From Geothrix oryzisoli (GTDB lineage Bacteria > Acidobacteriota > Holophagae > Holophagales > Holophagaceae): a stretch of 64,000 bases of DNA. The position numbers and the translations under genes are program-made. Of the stretch, positions 17,558-26,623 are shown in pieces (position 1 is the stretch's first letter; each line of letters starts with the position of its first letter). The notes beneath the pieces are model-generated. The model did no database searches. It was given only the letters and a program-made list of their open reading frames with translations, and was not told the DNA's origin. The DNA is taken from the NCBI RefSeq assembly GCF_022808865.1, contig NZ_JAKZLB010000005.1:124001-188000 (forward strand), written 5' to 3'.

Positions 17558-18784
17558 TCAGGACTTGGCGTCGTCCTTGTCCTTCTTCTTCGCCTTCTCG
17601 ACCCGGACCGCCTCGCCACCCTTGAGATCGCGCAGCGCCCGGTTGGGGCCGGTGATGAGCGTTTCGCCGCCCTTGAGGCCGGAGAGCACCTCCACGGAGA
17701 GGTCGCCCATCAGTCCGGTCTTCACGGCCGTGAACTTGGCCTTGCCAGCCTCCATCAGGAACACGCCCTCCTCTTCGCGCGGGGCGCCCGGCTTGTGGGT
17801 CTCGCCCTTCTTGAGCTTGATCTCGCGCATGACCAGGGCCTGAAAGGGGATGGCCAGGGCCTGATCGCGGCTGCCGGTGAAGATGTCCGCCTGGGCTGAG
17901 AGGCCGGGCTTGATGGTGAGGGGCGGGTCCTTGATCCAGACCTTCACCTTGAACTTGGTGGCTTCGTTGACGGTGAGCTTGAGGATGGGGCTGCCACCCA
18001 CCTCCGTGACCTGACCCTGGAAGGTCTGGTTGGGATAGGCATCGATGCGGATCTGGGCTTCCTGCCCCAGCTTCACGCTGGGGATGGACGCCTCATCCAC
18101 CTCCATCTCCGCCTCGACCTTGCTCATGTCGGACACGGTGAGCAGCACGGTGCCGGGCTGGTTCTGGATGCCGGGCACGGCGGTCTCGCCCAGCTCGATG
18201 CGGCGGGCGGTGACGACGCCGTCCATGGGGGCCGTGATGGTGGAGAACCCGAGGCCCACATGGGACTGGCTCACGTTGGCTTTGGCCTGGTCCGTCCGGC
18301 GGCGGGCGGTCTCCTGGGCGGCCTGGGCGGTCTCGAAGGCCGTCTTGGCCCGCTCGAAGTCCGCCACGGAAATGATGCCCGCGGTGCGGTTCGCCTTGGC
18401 GCGGTCGAAGTCGGAACGGGCCTGGGCGAGGTTGGCGGTCGCGGAGATCAGGTCCGACTGGGCCGCGTGCAGGTTGGCCTGCATGGCCTCGGTGTTGGCC
18501 CGGGCGCTGCGGGGGTCGATCTCCATGAGGAACTGGCCCTTGTGGACCCGGTCGCCTTCCTGCACGGCCAGCCGCGTGACCTGGCCCATGATGCTGGCCG
18601 AGATATCCGCCTTGGTCACCGCCTGGATCTTGCCGTTGGCACTCACCTTCGCCTGGAGGTTCTCGCGGCCCACGGTGGCCACCTGGACGGCGATGCCCTT
18701 GTCCCGCATGCCGGCGAGGCTCAGCCCGCCGATCAGGACCACCGCCAGTCCTCCTCCGAGGATCCACATCTGCTTCCGCTTCAT
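17558..18784 (-). CDS. MacA/HlyD-type periplasmic adaptor subunit
   Basis: This 408-residue membrane-fusion protein has an N-terminal membrane anchor (residues ~6-24). A lipoyl half-motif (QVTRLAVQEGDRVHKGQFL) follows, then a long alanine-rich coiled-coil hairpin (about 90-175), the second lipoyl half (TITAPMDGVVTARRIELGE) and beta-barrel and membrane-proximal domains. The C-terminus is rich in lysine. It links an inner-membrane transporter to an outer-membrane channel. GGAGG lies 9 bases before the ATG. It is the first gene of the adaptor-permease-permease operon and is divergent from the TonB receptor, with a dyad-bearing 147-base region between them. Confidence 0.88.
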   Translation of the reverse strand: MKRKQMWILGGGLAVVLIGGLSLAGMRDKGIAVQVATVGRENLQAKVSANGKIQAVTKADISASIMGQVTRLAVQEGDRVHKGQFLMEIDPRSARANTEAMQANLHAAQSDLISATANLAQARSDFDRAKANRTAGIISVADFERAKTAFETAQAAQETARRRTDQAKANVSQSHVGLGFSTITAPMDGVVTARRIELGETAVPGIQNQPGTVLLTVSDMSKVEAEMEVDEASIPSVKLGQEAQIRIDAYPNQTFQGQVTEVGGSPILKLTVNEATKFKVKVWIKDPPLTIKPGLSAQADIFTGSRDQALAIPFQALVMREIKLKKGETHKPGAPREEEGVFLMEAGKAKFTAVKTGLMGDLSVEVLSGLKGGETLITGPNRALRDLKGGEAVRVEKAKKKDKDDAKS

Positions 18785-18866
18785 GTCAAAGGCCTCCCCA
18801 ACGGGCTGGATTCATCTCAATCTTCGCGCAGATAGGCAAGGGGTTTAGTGGCCCTGTGTGTCACAA

Positions 18867-18916
18867 ATGGAATCAATTTCTATTGACGCGAGCCATTAAT
18901 TGGAAAATGATTCCAT
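18867..18916. promoter_or_regulatory. Divergent promoter/operator with 9-bp inverted repeat
   Basis: ATGGAATCA at 18867-18875 and TGATTCCAT at 18908-18916 form a perfect 9-bp inverted repeat 32 bases apart. Between them lie TTGACG (18883-18888), a possible -35 box for the TonB receptor, and a near-palindrome CCATTAATTGG (18893-18903). A weak -10 (AATGAT, 18906-18911) overlaps the right arm. A repressor bound to both arms would cover the promoter. The regulator is unknown. Confidence 0.5.
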
Positions 18917-18931
18917 CTGGAGGCACCCCCT

Positions 18932-21343
18932 TTGGCGCACCACACGCTCGGCCCCACCATCCTGGCTCTCCTCGCCGCCGGTCCGGTCTTCGCCGCGGCC
19001 GCGGGCAGCGGGGCGCTCACCGGGCGGGTGACCGATGACCAGGGCCGGCCGGTGGCCAGGGCCCAGGTCCGTCTGGAGAACCGGGTCTCGGGGTTCCGCC
19101 TGACGGTGGTCACGGACGATTCGGGGGCCTACGCCGCCTACAACATCCCGTTCAGCGACTACCACCTGGAGGTGGCGGCCCCCGGGATGCTCGACCTGCA
19201 CCAGACCCTCGGCGTGCGCTCGAACCTGCCGACGGAGCTGAACCTGAGGCTGAAGCCCGCCCAGGCCTCGGCCACGGTGGTGGTGGAGGATACGGTGTCG
19301 CTGGTGGAGGCCCATCCCTCGGCCCATATCGACATCGACCACTCCACCATCGAGAAGATCCCCACCGCCGTGCAGAGCCGGGCCATGGAGAGCATCCTCC
19401 TCACCACGCCGGGCTTCATCCAGGATGAGAACGGGCGGTTCCATTTCCGGGGCAGCCACGGGCAGGTGACCTACGTCGTGGATGGCGTGCCCGTCACGGA
19501 CCAGGTGCAGTCCACCTTCTCGAACTCCCTGGACCCCTCGCAGGTCGAGAGCATGGAGGTGATCACCGGCGGGGTGAGCGCCGAATACGGGGGGAAGCCG
19601 GCGGCGGTGGTGAACCTCACCAGCAAGTCCGGCCTGGGATCGGCGGGCGCGTTCCAGGGCGACGCGTCCCTGGGCGCTTCGCGCTTCAGCACCCGGGAGT
19701 TGGGCTTCAGCGCCCGGGGCGGCACCGCGGCCTTCGGCTACTTCGTGACCGGAGCGGCCTCGTCGAGCGACCGGTTCCTGGATCCGGTGAACTTCGAGAA
19801 CCTGCACAACCACGGGACGACGGACCGCCTGTTCACCCGCTTTGACTGGCTGCTGGGCGCCAACGATATTCTGCGGTTCTCGGCCAGCGGCGGCCGCACG
19901 GATCGGGACGTGGTGAATCTGGCCTCCCAGGAGGCGGCAGGACAGGACCAGCGGGCGCACAACACGGACGTGAACCTGAACCTGGGCTGGACCCACCTGC
20001 TGGGCGCAGACCGCAGCCTGGATGCGGCGATCTTCTACCGGGGCGCCACCTCCCGTCTGGATCCCACCCGGGACCTGCAGCCCGGCTTCAGCACCGGTGG
20101 CTCGGACACCCCGGTGTGGATTCGTTCCGACCGGCGCCTGGACAACCAGGGCGCCCAGGTGGGCTACACCCAGCGGAACGGGGCCAACACCTTCAAGGTG
20201 GGCCTCCAGGTCGTCCGGTACCCTCTGCACGAGCGCTTCGACCTGGCCATCACCGATCCTTCGCAGGTATCCGGTCCCTCCGATCCGCTCTATCCCTACA
20301 CGGCCGCCGGGGGCGGGAACATCCTGCGCTTCGTGGACGGGTTCGCGCCCTCGCTGGCTTCGGCCTACCTCCAGGACGACTGGAAGGCCGGGCGGTGGAC
20401 CCTGTCCGCGGGCCTCCGGTACGACAGCTACAAGGGGCGGAACGCCACCCAGAACGAGCTGCAGCCCCGCCTGGGCCTCACCTACACGCTGCCCGGGACC
20501 GGCACCCTGGTACGGGTGGTCTATGACCGGCTGCTCATCACGCCCGAGAACGAGAACCTGGCCTTCTCCACCTCCCAGACGGTCTGGAGCCTGGTCACCC
20601 AGTCGGCCACGCCCGTGCCGCCGTTGCGGGCGGAGACCCAGGACAGCTACCTGGTGGGCCTGGAGCAGCAGCTGGGGCAGGTGGCGCGGGTGAGCCTCGA
20701 CTACTGGTGGAAGGACAGCCGGAACTCCGCGGACAACAGCCAGTTCCTGAACACCGGCATCCTCTTCCCCATCTCCGCCTGGAAGGGCCGCTTCCACGGC
20801 CTGGACCTCCGGGTGGACACCGTCCCCATCCAGGGCTGGTCCGCCTACCTGAGCGCGGGCACCGTCCGGACGCTCTACTTCAGCCCCACCCTCGGCGGCC
20901 TGGATTCGGCGGATCCCACGGTGAACGGGCCCAACGGCACCCCGTACCTCATCGACCACGACCAGAAGCTCACCGCCCAGGTCGGCGTGCGCTACGAGCA
21001 GGGCGGCTTCTTCAGCCAGGCCTCGGTCCGGTACGACTCGGGCCTGGAGGCGGGCGATCCCGCCACCGTGGCGGGGAACCCGGACTACGCCTTCGGCATC
21101 CCCTACGTCCGGGCCGAGCACGACAGCCTGGTGGGTCTCAACTACCGCATCAAGTCCCGCACGGTCCTGGATCTCAACGCCGGGCAGGAATGGAAGCTGA
21201 AGAGCGGGCGGCGGCTGTCGGCCGGGCTGGACCTGCTGAACGCCACGAACGAGAAGGGCCTCTACAACTTCCTCAGCACCTTCGGCGGCACCCACGTCAT
21301 CCCGCCCCGCACCCTGGCGGCGCACCTGAAGCTGAAGTTCTGA
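18932..21343 (+). CDS. TonB-dependent outer-membrane receptor with carboxypeptidase-regulatory-like N-terminus
   Basis: This 803-residue protein starts at TTG 18932, with GGAGG 9 bases upstream. After a signal peptide (about residues 1-22) comes an Ig-like carboxypeptidase-regulatory domain (GALTGRVTDDQGRPVARAQV ... to about 105). A plug domain follows (YVVDGVPVTDQ, MEVITGGVSAEYGGKPAAVV), then a long beta-barrel ending in an aromatic-poor LKLKF strand. Such receptors import siderophores, metal complexes, peptides or glycans with TonB energy. The substrate is not clear. It is divergent from a MacA/MacB-like export operon and convergent with a barrel protein gene, so the three may share a substrate or signal. 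Confidence 0.88.
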   Translation: MAHHTLGPTILALLAAGPVFAAAAGSGALTGRVTDDQGRPVARAQVRLENRVSGFRLTVVTDDSGAYAAYNIPFSDYHLEVAAPGMLDLHQTLGVRSNLPTELNLRLKPAQASATVVVEDTVSLVEAHPSAHIDIDHSTIEKIPTAVQSRAMESILLTTPGFIQDENGRFHFRGSHGQVTYVVDGVPVTDQVQSTFSNSLDPSQVESMEVITGGVSAEYGGKPAAVVNLTSKSGLGSAGAFQGDASLGASRFSTRELGFSARGGTAAFGYFVTGAASSSDRFLDPVNFENLHNHGTTDRLFTRFDWLLGANDILRFSASGGRTDRDVVNLASQEAAGQDQRAHNTDVNLNLGWTHLLGADRSLDAAIFYRGATSRLDPTRDLQPGFSTGGSDTPVWIRSDRRLDNQGAQVGYTQRNGANTFKVGLQVVRYPLHERFDLAITDPSQVSGPSDPLYPYTAAGGGNILRFVDGFAPSLASAYLQDDWKAGRWTLSAGLRYDSYKGRNATQNELQPRLGLTYTLPGTGTLVRVVYDRLLITPENENLAFSTSQTVWSLVTQSATPVPPLRAETQDSYLVGLEQQLGQVARVSLDYWWKDSRNSADNSQFLNTGILFPISAWKGRFHGLDLRVDTVPIQGWSAYLSAGTVRTLYFSPTLGGLDSADPTVNGPNGTPYLIDHDQKLTAQVGVRYEQGGFFSQASVRYDSGLEAGDPATVAGNPDYAFGIPYVRAEHDSLVGLNYRIKSRTVLDLNAGQEWKLKSGRRLSAGLDLLNATNEKGLYNFLSTFGGTHVIPPRTLAAHLKLKF

Positions 21344-21349
21344 GCGGGG

Positions 21350-22186
21350 CTACCGGGTTTTCGTAAACGGGTGCTCGAAGCTCAGGTAGAGGAAGATGGC
21401 CTTCTCGCCGCGGCTGGCGCCCACGCCGATGGGCACCGCGAGGCCGGGCACGATCTGGAGGCCGCTGGGGAAGTTGTGGGCCCAGCGGACGCCGGGAGAG
21501 ATGAAGGAGGTGCTCTGCCGCTGGGTCTGGCCGGGGCCGGCGACGGCCTGCCCGCTGGTGTAGACGTATTCCAGCATCAGGTTGAAGCGTGGGCTCGCCA
21601 GCCAGATGAGGCTCTGGCCCGCCGTGAAATCCTGCGTGGTGGCCTTTTCCCCGAGGGCGTTCCTGGCGTCGGGGGTCCGGGTGGCGCCCAGGTTGGAATG
21701 GGCCACCAGGGCCTCCGACAGGACCCAGCTGAGGGGGAACATGACCTGCACGCCGACCGCGCCGCGGCCATAGCCCTGCTTCTCATCGCCCGTGGGCAGC
21801 AGGACGGACAGCCGGGGAGCGAAGGCCACCTTTGCCGCGCCGTCGCCCACCAGCTGGTAGCGGTAGTTCAGAGCCACGTCCCCGAAGGCCCGCCTGCCAT
21901 CGGGGGAGGCGCCCAGGCGCTGCCAGGGCAGGGTGTAGCTGAGCTGGTGGGCCAGGCCGCCCACGGGCCATTCCTGGGTGAAGGTGTAGACCCAGTCCTT
22001 GCTCTCCTGGTAGCGGGTGAAGGTGCTGATGTGCTGCACCACGCCCGGCTCCTGGTTGTAGGCCTCCTCCACGAGGAAGGAGTTGTCCTGGATGGGGCCT
22101 TCCTTTTTCTCCTGGGCCGCCAGGGATGCGGTGAGCAGGAGGGCGGGAAGGAGGCGCGGAAGGAGGGGGGTGGTGGGTGTCAGCAT
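21350..22186 (-). CDS. Outer-membrane beta-barrel protein (putative transporter)
   Basis: The protein has about 278 residues with a signal peptide (LLPRLLPALLLTASLAAQ). Alternating hydrophobic beta strands follow, such as LSYTLPWQRLG, ALNYRYQLV, APRLSVLLPTGDE, FNLMLEYVYTS and a final IFLYLSFEHPF. The pattern and the LPTGD motif resemble barrels of the phenol-degradation MetA-like family. The true role is unknown. The ATG at 22186 fits the signal peptide, but a TTG at 22222 with GAGGT just upstream is possible. Fur-like and dyad sequences overlap its start region. Only 6 bases separate its stop from that of the TonB receptor. Confidence 0.6.
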   Translation of the reverse strand: MLTPTTPLLPRLLPALLLTASLAAQEKKEGPIQDNSFLVEEAYNQEPGVVQHISTFTRYQESKDWVYTFTQEWPVGGLAHQLSYTLPWQRLGASPDGRRAFGDVALNYRYQLVGDGAAKVAFAPRLSVLLPTGDEKQGYGRGAVGVQVMFPLSWVLSEALVAHSNLGATRTPDARNALGEKATTQDFTAGQSLIWLASPRFNLMLEYVYTSGQAVAGPGQTQRQSTSFISPGVRWAHNFPSGLQIVPGLAVPIGVGASRGEKAIFLYLSFEHPFTKTR

Positions 22187-22207
22187 GATTATGATATTGA
22201 GTCTCAA
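22187..22207 (-). promoter_or_regulatory. Fur-like box and TTGAG-T-CTCAA dyad
   Basis: GATTATGATATTGAGTCTC (22187-22205) matches 14 of 19 positions of the classical Fur box. TTGAG-T-CTCAA (22197-22207) is a perfect 5-bp dyad, flanked by further near-symmetric AT bases. The site overlaps the start of the barrel gene, where a metal-responsive repressor could act. Confidence 0.4.
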
Positions 22208-22238
22208 AAATAAACGATTCAAGACCTCGTGGTTGGGA

Positions 22239-22254
22239 AGTGATCCCCATCACT
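22239..22254. promoter_or_regulatory. CRP/FNR-type dyad AGTGAT-N4-ATCACT
   Basis: AGTGATCCCCATCACT is a perfect 6-bp dyad with a 4-base spacer, the geometry of FNR/CRP-family sites (TTGAT-N4-ATCAA is the FNR consensus). It lies in the 191-base region between the divergent barrel and S46 genes. Its occupancy is not known. Confidence 0.4.
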
Positions 22255-22377
22255 GGGCCTGGCTCCGGGGGCTCCAGCGCAGCGGGCCGATCGGCGCGCC
22301 TGGGCTTGAAGTGAGGGAAGTCCTGTGAGGCCGAATACGTAGTGATACGATGGTTATTCCTCTGGCTTGGAGATTTC

Positions 22378-24465
22378 ATGTTGTTCCGCGCAAGACCTTT
22401 GCTGCTGCCTCTGATGGCGTTCGCCCTGGCTTCCGCACCCGTGCGCGCCGAAGAGGGCATGTGGACCTTCGACAACCTGCCGACCAAGAAGCTCCAGGCG
22501 GCCTACGGCTGGGCGCCGGACCAGGCCTGGCTCGACCATGTGCGCCTCTCCGTGCTCCGGTTTCCCGGCGGTTCCGGTTCTTTCGTGAGCCGGGATGGGC
22601 TGGTGCTGACCAACGAGCACGTCGGCCGGGGCTGGCTTCAGCGCGTGAGCAGCCCGGGAGCCGACTACGTGAAGAACGGGTTCGCGGCCGCCTCGCGGGA
22701 GCAGGAGATCAAGGTGCCCGGCCTTGAGCTCATGACGCTCATGGCCATGGACAACATCACGGATCGCCTGGCCAAGACCCAGGTGCCCGGCGCCTCCGAG
22801 AAGGAGATCTCGAAGGCCCGCCATGCCGAGATCGAGAAGATCAAGCAGGAGATGCAGGCCAGGAGCGGCCTGACCTGCGAGTATGTGACGCTCTACCAGG
22901 GCGGCGAGCACTGGATCTACTCGTACAAGAAGCACACCGATGTGCGCCTGGTCTTCGCCCCCGAGCTCCAGATCGCCCTGTTCGGCGGGGACTACGACAA
23001 CTTCACCTATCCGCGCCATAACCTCGATTTCACGCTGTTCCGCGTCTACGAGAACGGCAGGCCCTACACCCCCCCCGAGCACCTGGCCTGGACCCGGGCG
23101 GGCCTGAAGGCGGGCGACCTCACCTTCGTGATCGGCCACCCCGGCAGCACCAAGCGGCAGGACACCTTCGCCCAGATGCTCTATTCCCGGGATGTCGCCA
23201 TCCCCATGCGGCTGAAGGGGCTGGAGCGCCAGAAGGAGGCCCTGGTCCAGTACGGCAAGACCTCGCCCGAGGCGGCACGCCAGGTCGGGACCCAGATCCT
23301 CAGGATCGAGAACAGCCTCAAAGCCCTGGGCGGCTACTGGTCCGGCCTGAAGAACAAGGAGGCCATGGCCCGCATCGAAGCCAATGAGAAGGCCTTCCGC
23401 GCCAAGGTGGCCAAGGATCCCAAGCTGCAGGCCGAGGCCGGTTCCAGCTGGGGCCGGATCGAGGCGGCCCTGAAAGAGGCCCGGGGCCTGGCGAAGGAGA
23501 ACGCCTACGTCGGCCCGGCCCACTCCACCCTGCTGGGCCACGCCCTGGCCCTGGTCCGCATCGCGGAGGAAGAGCGCCTCCCCGGCGAAAAGCGCCTGCC
23601 CGAATACAGCGACACCAACCTGAAGTCCGCCAAGGCCCGGCTGGTCGTTCCTGCCCCCTACTACCCGGAGCAGGAGGCCTTCGTGTTCACCCGCGGCCTC
23701 GAAGAGGCTGCCCGGGAGCTGGGTCCGAAGCACCCGTTCGTGAAGGCCATGCTCTGCGGCAAGTCCCCGGCAGAGGTCGCCAAGACGGCGGTGACCGGGT
23801 CGAAGCTCGGGGATCCCGAGGTCCGCAAGGCCCTGCTGGCCGGCGGGAAGCAGGCCATCGTGGAAAGCCGGGATCCGATGATCCTCCTGGCGAAGAAGCT
23901 GGATCCCCTGAGCCGCGCCATCCGCCGGAAGCAGGAGGAGCGGGTCCACAGCGTCATCTCCGAGCATGCCGCCCACATCGCCAAGGCCCGCTTCGCGGTC
24001 TTCGGCAAGAACACCTACCCGGACGCCACCTTCACCATGCGCCTCACCTACGGTCCCGTGGCCGAGTTCCCCGCCAACGGCACCCTGATCCAGCCCTTCA
24101 CGACCTTCGGCGGGCTCTTCGACCGCTACGACGGCTGGGGCGGCAACGCGGCGGGGGCCCACGGCGGTGCCTGGGCCCTGCCGCAGCGCTGGCTCGACAA
24201 GCGCGGCGCGCTGGATCCCGCCATGCCCTTCAACTTCGTCCACAAGGTCGACATCATCGGCGGCAATTCAGGCTCTCCCGTGGTGGATCGCAAGGGCGAA
24301 CTGGTGGGCCTCATCTTCGATGGCGATATCGACATGCTGCCCGGCAACTTCTTCTACGACGACACCGCCAACCGCGGCGTCTCCGTGGATGCCCGGGCCA
24401 TCATCCACGCCCTCGAGAGGGTCTACGGGGCCACGGCCCTGGCTGCCGAACTCACCGGGAAATAA
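22378..24465 (+). CDS. S46 family dipeptidyl-peptidase (copy 1)
   Basis: This 695-residue secreted serine exopeptidase is of the DPP7/DPP11 family, which removes dipeptides from peptide N-termini in the periplasm. A signal peptide ends near VRA-EE. The catalytic triad is visible: His81 in LTNEHVGR (most relatives have NHH), Asp207 in GGDYDNFTYPRH, and Ser631 in GGNSGSPV. The residue 18 after the serine, which sets S1 specificity in this family (Gly in DPP7, Arg in DPP11), is Gly649. A hydrophobic P1 preference is therefore expected. The ATG at 22378 has GGAG upstream. It is the first of three tandem paralogues, 18 bases before the next. Confidence 0.92.
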   Translation: MLFRARPLLLPLMAFALASAPVRAEEGMWTFDNLPTKKLQAAYGWAPDQAWLDHVRLSVLRFPGGSGSFVSRDGLVLTNEHVGRGWLQRVSSPGADYVKNGFAAASREQEIKVPGLELMTLMAMDNITDRLAKTQVPGASEKEISKARHAEIEKIKQEMQARSGLTCEYVTLYQGGEHWIYSYKKHTDVRLVFAPELQIALFGGDYDNFTYPRHNLDFTLFRVYENGRPYTPPEHLAWTRAGLKAGDLTFVIGHPGSTKRQDTFAQMLYSRDVAIPMRLKGLERQKEALVQYGKTSPEAARQVGTQILRIENSLKALGGYWSGLKNKEAMARIEANEKAFRAKVAKDPKLQAEAGSSWGRIEAALKEARGLAKENAYVGPAHSTLLGHALALVRIAEEERLPGEKRLPEYSDTNLKSAKARLVVPAPYYPEQEAFVFTRGLEEAARELGPKHPFVKAMLCGKSPAEVAKTAVTGSKLGDPEVRKALLAGGKQAIVESRDPMILLAKKLDPLSRAIRRKQEERVHSVISEHAAHIAKARFAVFGKNTYPDATFTMRLTYGPVAEFPANGTLIQPFTTFGGLFDRYDGWGGNAAGAHGGAWALPQRWLDKRGALDPAMPFNFVHKVDIIGGNSGSPVVDRKGELVGLIFDGDIDMLPGNFFYDDTANRGVSVDARAIIHALERVYGATALAAELTGK

Positions 24466-24483
24466 TTGTCTTCTGGAGTCACC

Positions 24484-26568
24484 ATGAAACGCCTTTCCGC
24501 GCTTGCGCTCCTGCTCGCCCTGCCCGTTCTCCGGGCCGAAGACGGCATGTGGACCTTCGACAACCTGCCCCTGAAGCAGCTGAAGGAGAAGTACGCCTTC
24601 GAACCGGGGAAGGACTGGATCGACCATGTCCGCCTCTCCACCCTCACCCTGGGCGGCTGCACCGGCTCCTTCGTGAGCGCGGATGGGCTCGTCGTCACCA
24701 ACCACCACTGCACCCGGGGCTCCATCCAGCGCCTGTCCACCAAGGACCGCGACCTGGTGAAGAACGGCTTCGTGGCCATGAGCCGTGACCAGGAGATCAA
24801 GATCCCCGGCCTCACCTACCGCACCCTCATGGCCATGGAGAACGTGACGGAGCGGGTGGCCAAGGCCGTCAAGCCGGGCCTCGGCGAGAAGGCGGCGGCC
24901 GCGGTGCGGGCGAAGGAGCTGGATGCCATCAAGGCGGAGCTGGAGAAGGCCAGCGGGCTGACCTACGACGTGGTGAACCTCTACCAGGGCGGCGAGACCT
25001 GGATGTACGGCTTCAAGGTGTTCAAGGACATCCGTCTGGTGGCTGCGCCTGAGATCGCCGTGGCGGCCTTCGGCGGGGACTACGACAACTTCACCTACCC
25101 CCGCCACGACCTGGACTTCTCCATGGTCCGCGTCTACGAGAACGACCAGCCCTACCATCCCGCCCACCACCTCACCTGGAGCACCGAGGGGCTGAAGCTG
25201 GGCGACCTCACCTTCGTGGTGGGCCACCCCGGCCGCACCAGCCGCCTCCAGACCTTCGCCCAGATGAAGTACGACCGGGACCTGGGCATTCCCGCCTACC
25301 TGCGCAGCGCCGACCGCACCCGCGCCATCCTTGAGGAATACGGCAAGCGGGATGCCGAGCACGCCCGCCAGGTGCAGACCCTGATCCTGGGCGTCAACAA
25401 CGGCGCCAAGGCCAACGAGGGCGCCCTGGTTGGCCTGAAGGATGCTGAGGCCATGAAGCGGATCGAGACCGCGGAGAAGGCCCTCAAGGCCGCCGTCGCC
25501 AAGGATCCCAAGCTGACCGCCAGCGCCGGCCAGAGCTGGGCGCGCATCGAGCAGGCGATCCAGCTGCAGAAGGGGTACCTCAAGGAGGCCCAGTCCGTCG
25601 GCTCGGCCCGCTCCACGACGCTGGGCCAGGCCCAGGCCCTGGTGCGCCTGGCCGAGCAGCAGGAGCTTCCCGTGGAGAAGCGCCTGACGGAGTACCGCTC
25701 GGAAGGCAGCCTGAAGACCCTGAAGACCCGCCTCGGCGGACCCGCCATGGGCATGATGGGGCAGGGTGCCAACCCCGAGCTGGAGACGCTGCTCTTCACG
25801 CGCGGCCTGGAAGACGCGGCCCGGGAGCTGGGGCCGCAGCATCCCTTCGTCCTGGCGATCCTGGGCGGCAAGAAACCCGCAGAGGTGGCCAAGGCCGCCG
25901 TGGACGGCACGAAGCTGAATGACCCGGCCGTGCGCAAGGCCCTGATCGAGGGCGGGAAGAAGGCCGTGGCCGAGAGCGCCGACCCCATGATCGTGCTGGC
26001 CCGCAAGCTCGAGCCCATCCTGCTCAGCCTCCGCAAGAAGCAGGACGATGTGAAGGCCATCCTCGAAGAGCACGGTGCCCGCATCGCCAAGGCCCGCTTC
26101 GCCGTCTACGGCAAGACCCTGCCGCCGGATGCCACGGGCACGCTCCGCATCACCTACGGTGCCGTGGCCACCTATCCCGCCAACGGCACCCTCCAGCAGC
26201 CCTTCACCACCTGGGCCGGTCTCTACGACCGCCACTTCGGCTGGGGCGGCAATGACGCGAAGGACTATACGGACTGGCGCCTGCCCCAGCGCTGGCTGGA
26301 CCGCATGGGCAAGCTGGACCTCAAGACGCCCCTCAACTTCTCCCACGCCGTGGACACCACGGGCGGCAACTCCGGCAGCCCCGTGGTGAACCGCAAGGGC
26401 GAGCTGGTGGGCCTGCTCTTCGACGGCAACATCGAAGGCAACGCCGGCCGCTACTACTACGACGAGAAGGTGAACCGCAGCGTCTCCGTGGACGCCCGCG
26501 CCATCCTCGAAGCGCTCGTGAAGGTCTATGATGCGCCGCACCTCGCCGCCGAACTGACCGGGAAGTAG
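24484..26568 (+). CDS. S46 family dipeptidyl-peptidase (copy 2)
   Basis: This 694-residue paralogue of the preceding gene has a signal peptide ending near LRA-ED and the conserved mature N-terminus DGMWTFDNLP. The triad is His75 in VTNHHCTRG (the usual family form), the Asp of GGDYDNFTYPRH and Ser630 in GGNSGSPV. The S1-determining position is Gly648, again DPP7-like. A Met/Gly-rich insertion (MGMMGQG, about residue 420) is absent from the other two copies. GGAG precedes the ATG at 24484. It is followed by a strong GGGGCCCC hairpin before copy 3. Confidence 0.92.
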   Translation: MKRLSALALLLALPVLRAEDGMWTFDNLPLKQLKEKYAFEPGKDWIDHVRLSTLTLGGCTGSFVSADGLVVTNHHCTRGSIQRLSTKDRDLVKNGFVAMSRDQEIKIPGLTYRTLMAMENVTERVAKAVKPGLGEKAAAAVRAKELDAIKAELEKASGLTYDVVNLYQGGETWMYGFKVFKDIRLVAAPEIAVAAFGGDYDNFTYPRHDLDFSMVRVYENDQPYHPAHHLTWSTEGLKLGDLTFVVGHPGRTSRLQTFAQMKYDRDLGIPAYLRSADRTRAILEEYGKRDAEHARQVQTLILGVNNGAKANEGALVGLKDAEAMKRIETAEKALKAAVAKDPKLTASAGQSWARIEQAIQLQKGYLKEAQSVGSARSTTLGQAQALVRLAEQQELPVEKRLTEYRSEGSLKTLKTRLGGPAMGMMGQGANPELETLLFTRGLEDAARELGPQHPFVLAILGGKKPAEVAKAAVDGTKLNDPAVRKALIEGGKKAVAESADPMIVLARKLEPILLSLRKKQDDVKAILEEHGARIAKARFAVYGKTLPPDATGTLRITYGAVATYPANGTLQQPFTTWAGLYDRHFGWGGNDAKDYTDWRLPQRWLDRMGKLDLKTPLNFSHAVDTTGGNSGSPVVNRKGELVGLLFDGNIEGNAGRYYYDEKVNRSVSVDARAILEALVKVYDAPHLAAELTGK

Positions 26569-26588
26569 TCTCGTACCGCTGAATGCCA

Positions 26589-26612
26589 GGGGCCCCGTCC
26601 GGGGCCCCTTTT
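26589..26612 (+). terminator. Hairpin with short T run between S46 copies 2 and 3
   Basis: GGGGCCCC-GTCC-GGGGCCCC is followed by TTTT. It lies 21 bases after the copy 2 stop and just before the Shine-Dalgarno of copy 3. It may terminate or attenuate transcription into the third gene. Confidence 0.6.
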
Positions 26613-26623
26613 CGGAGTCCCCC

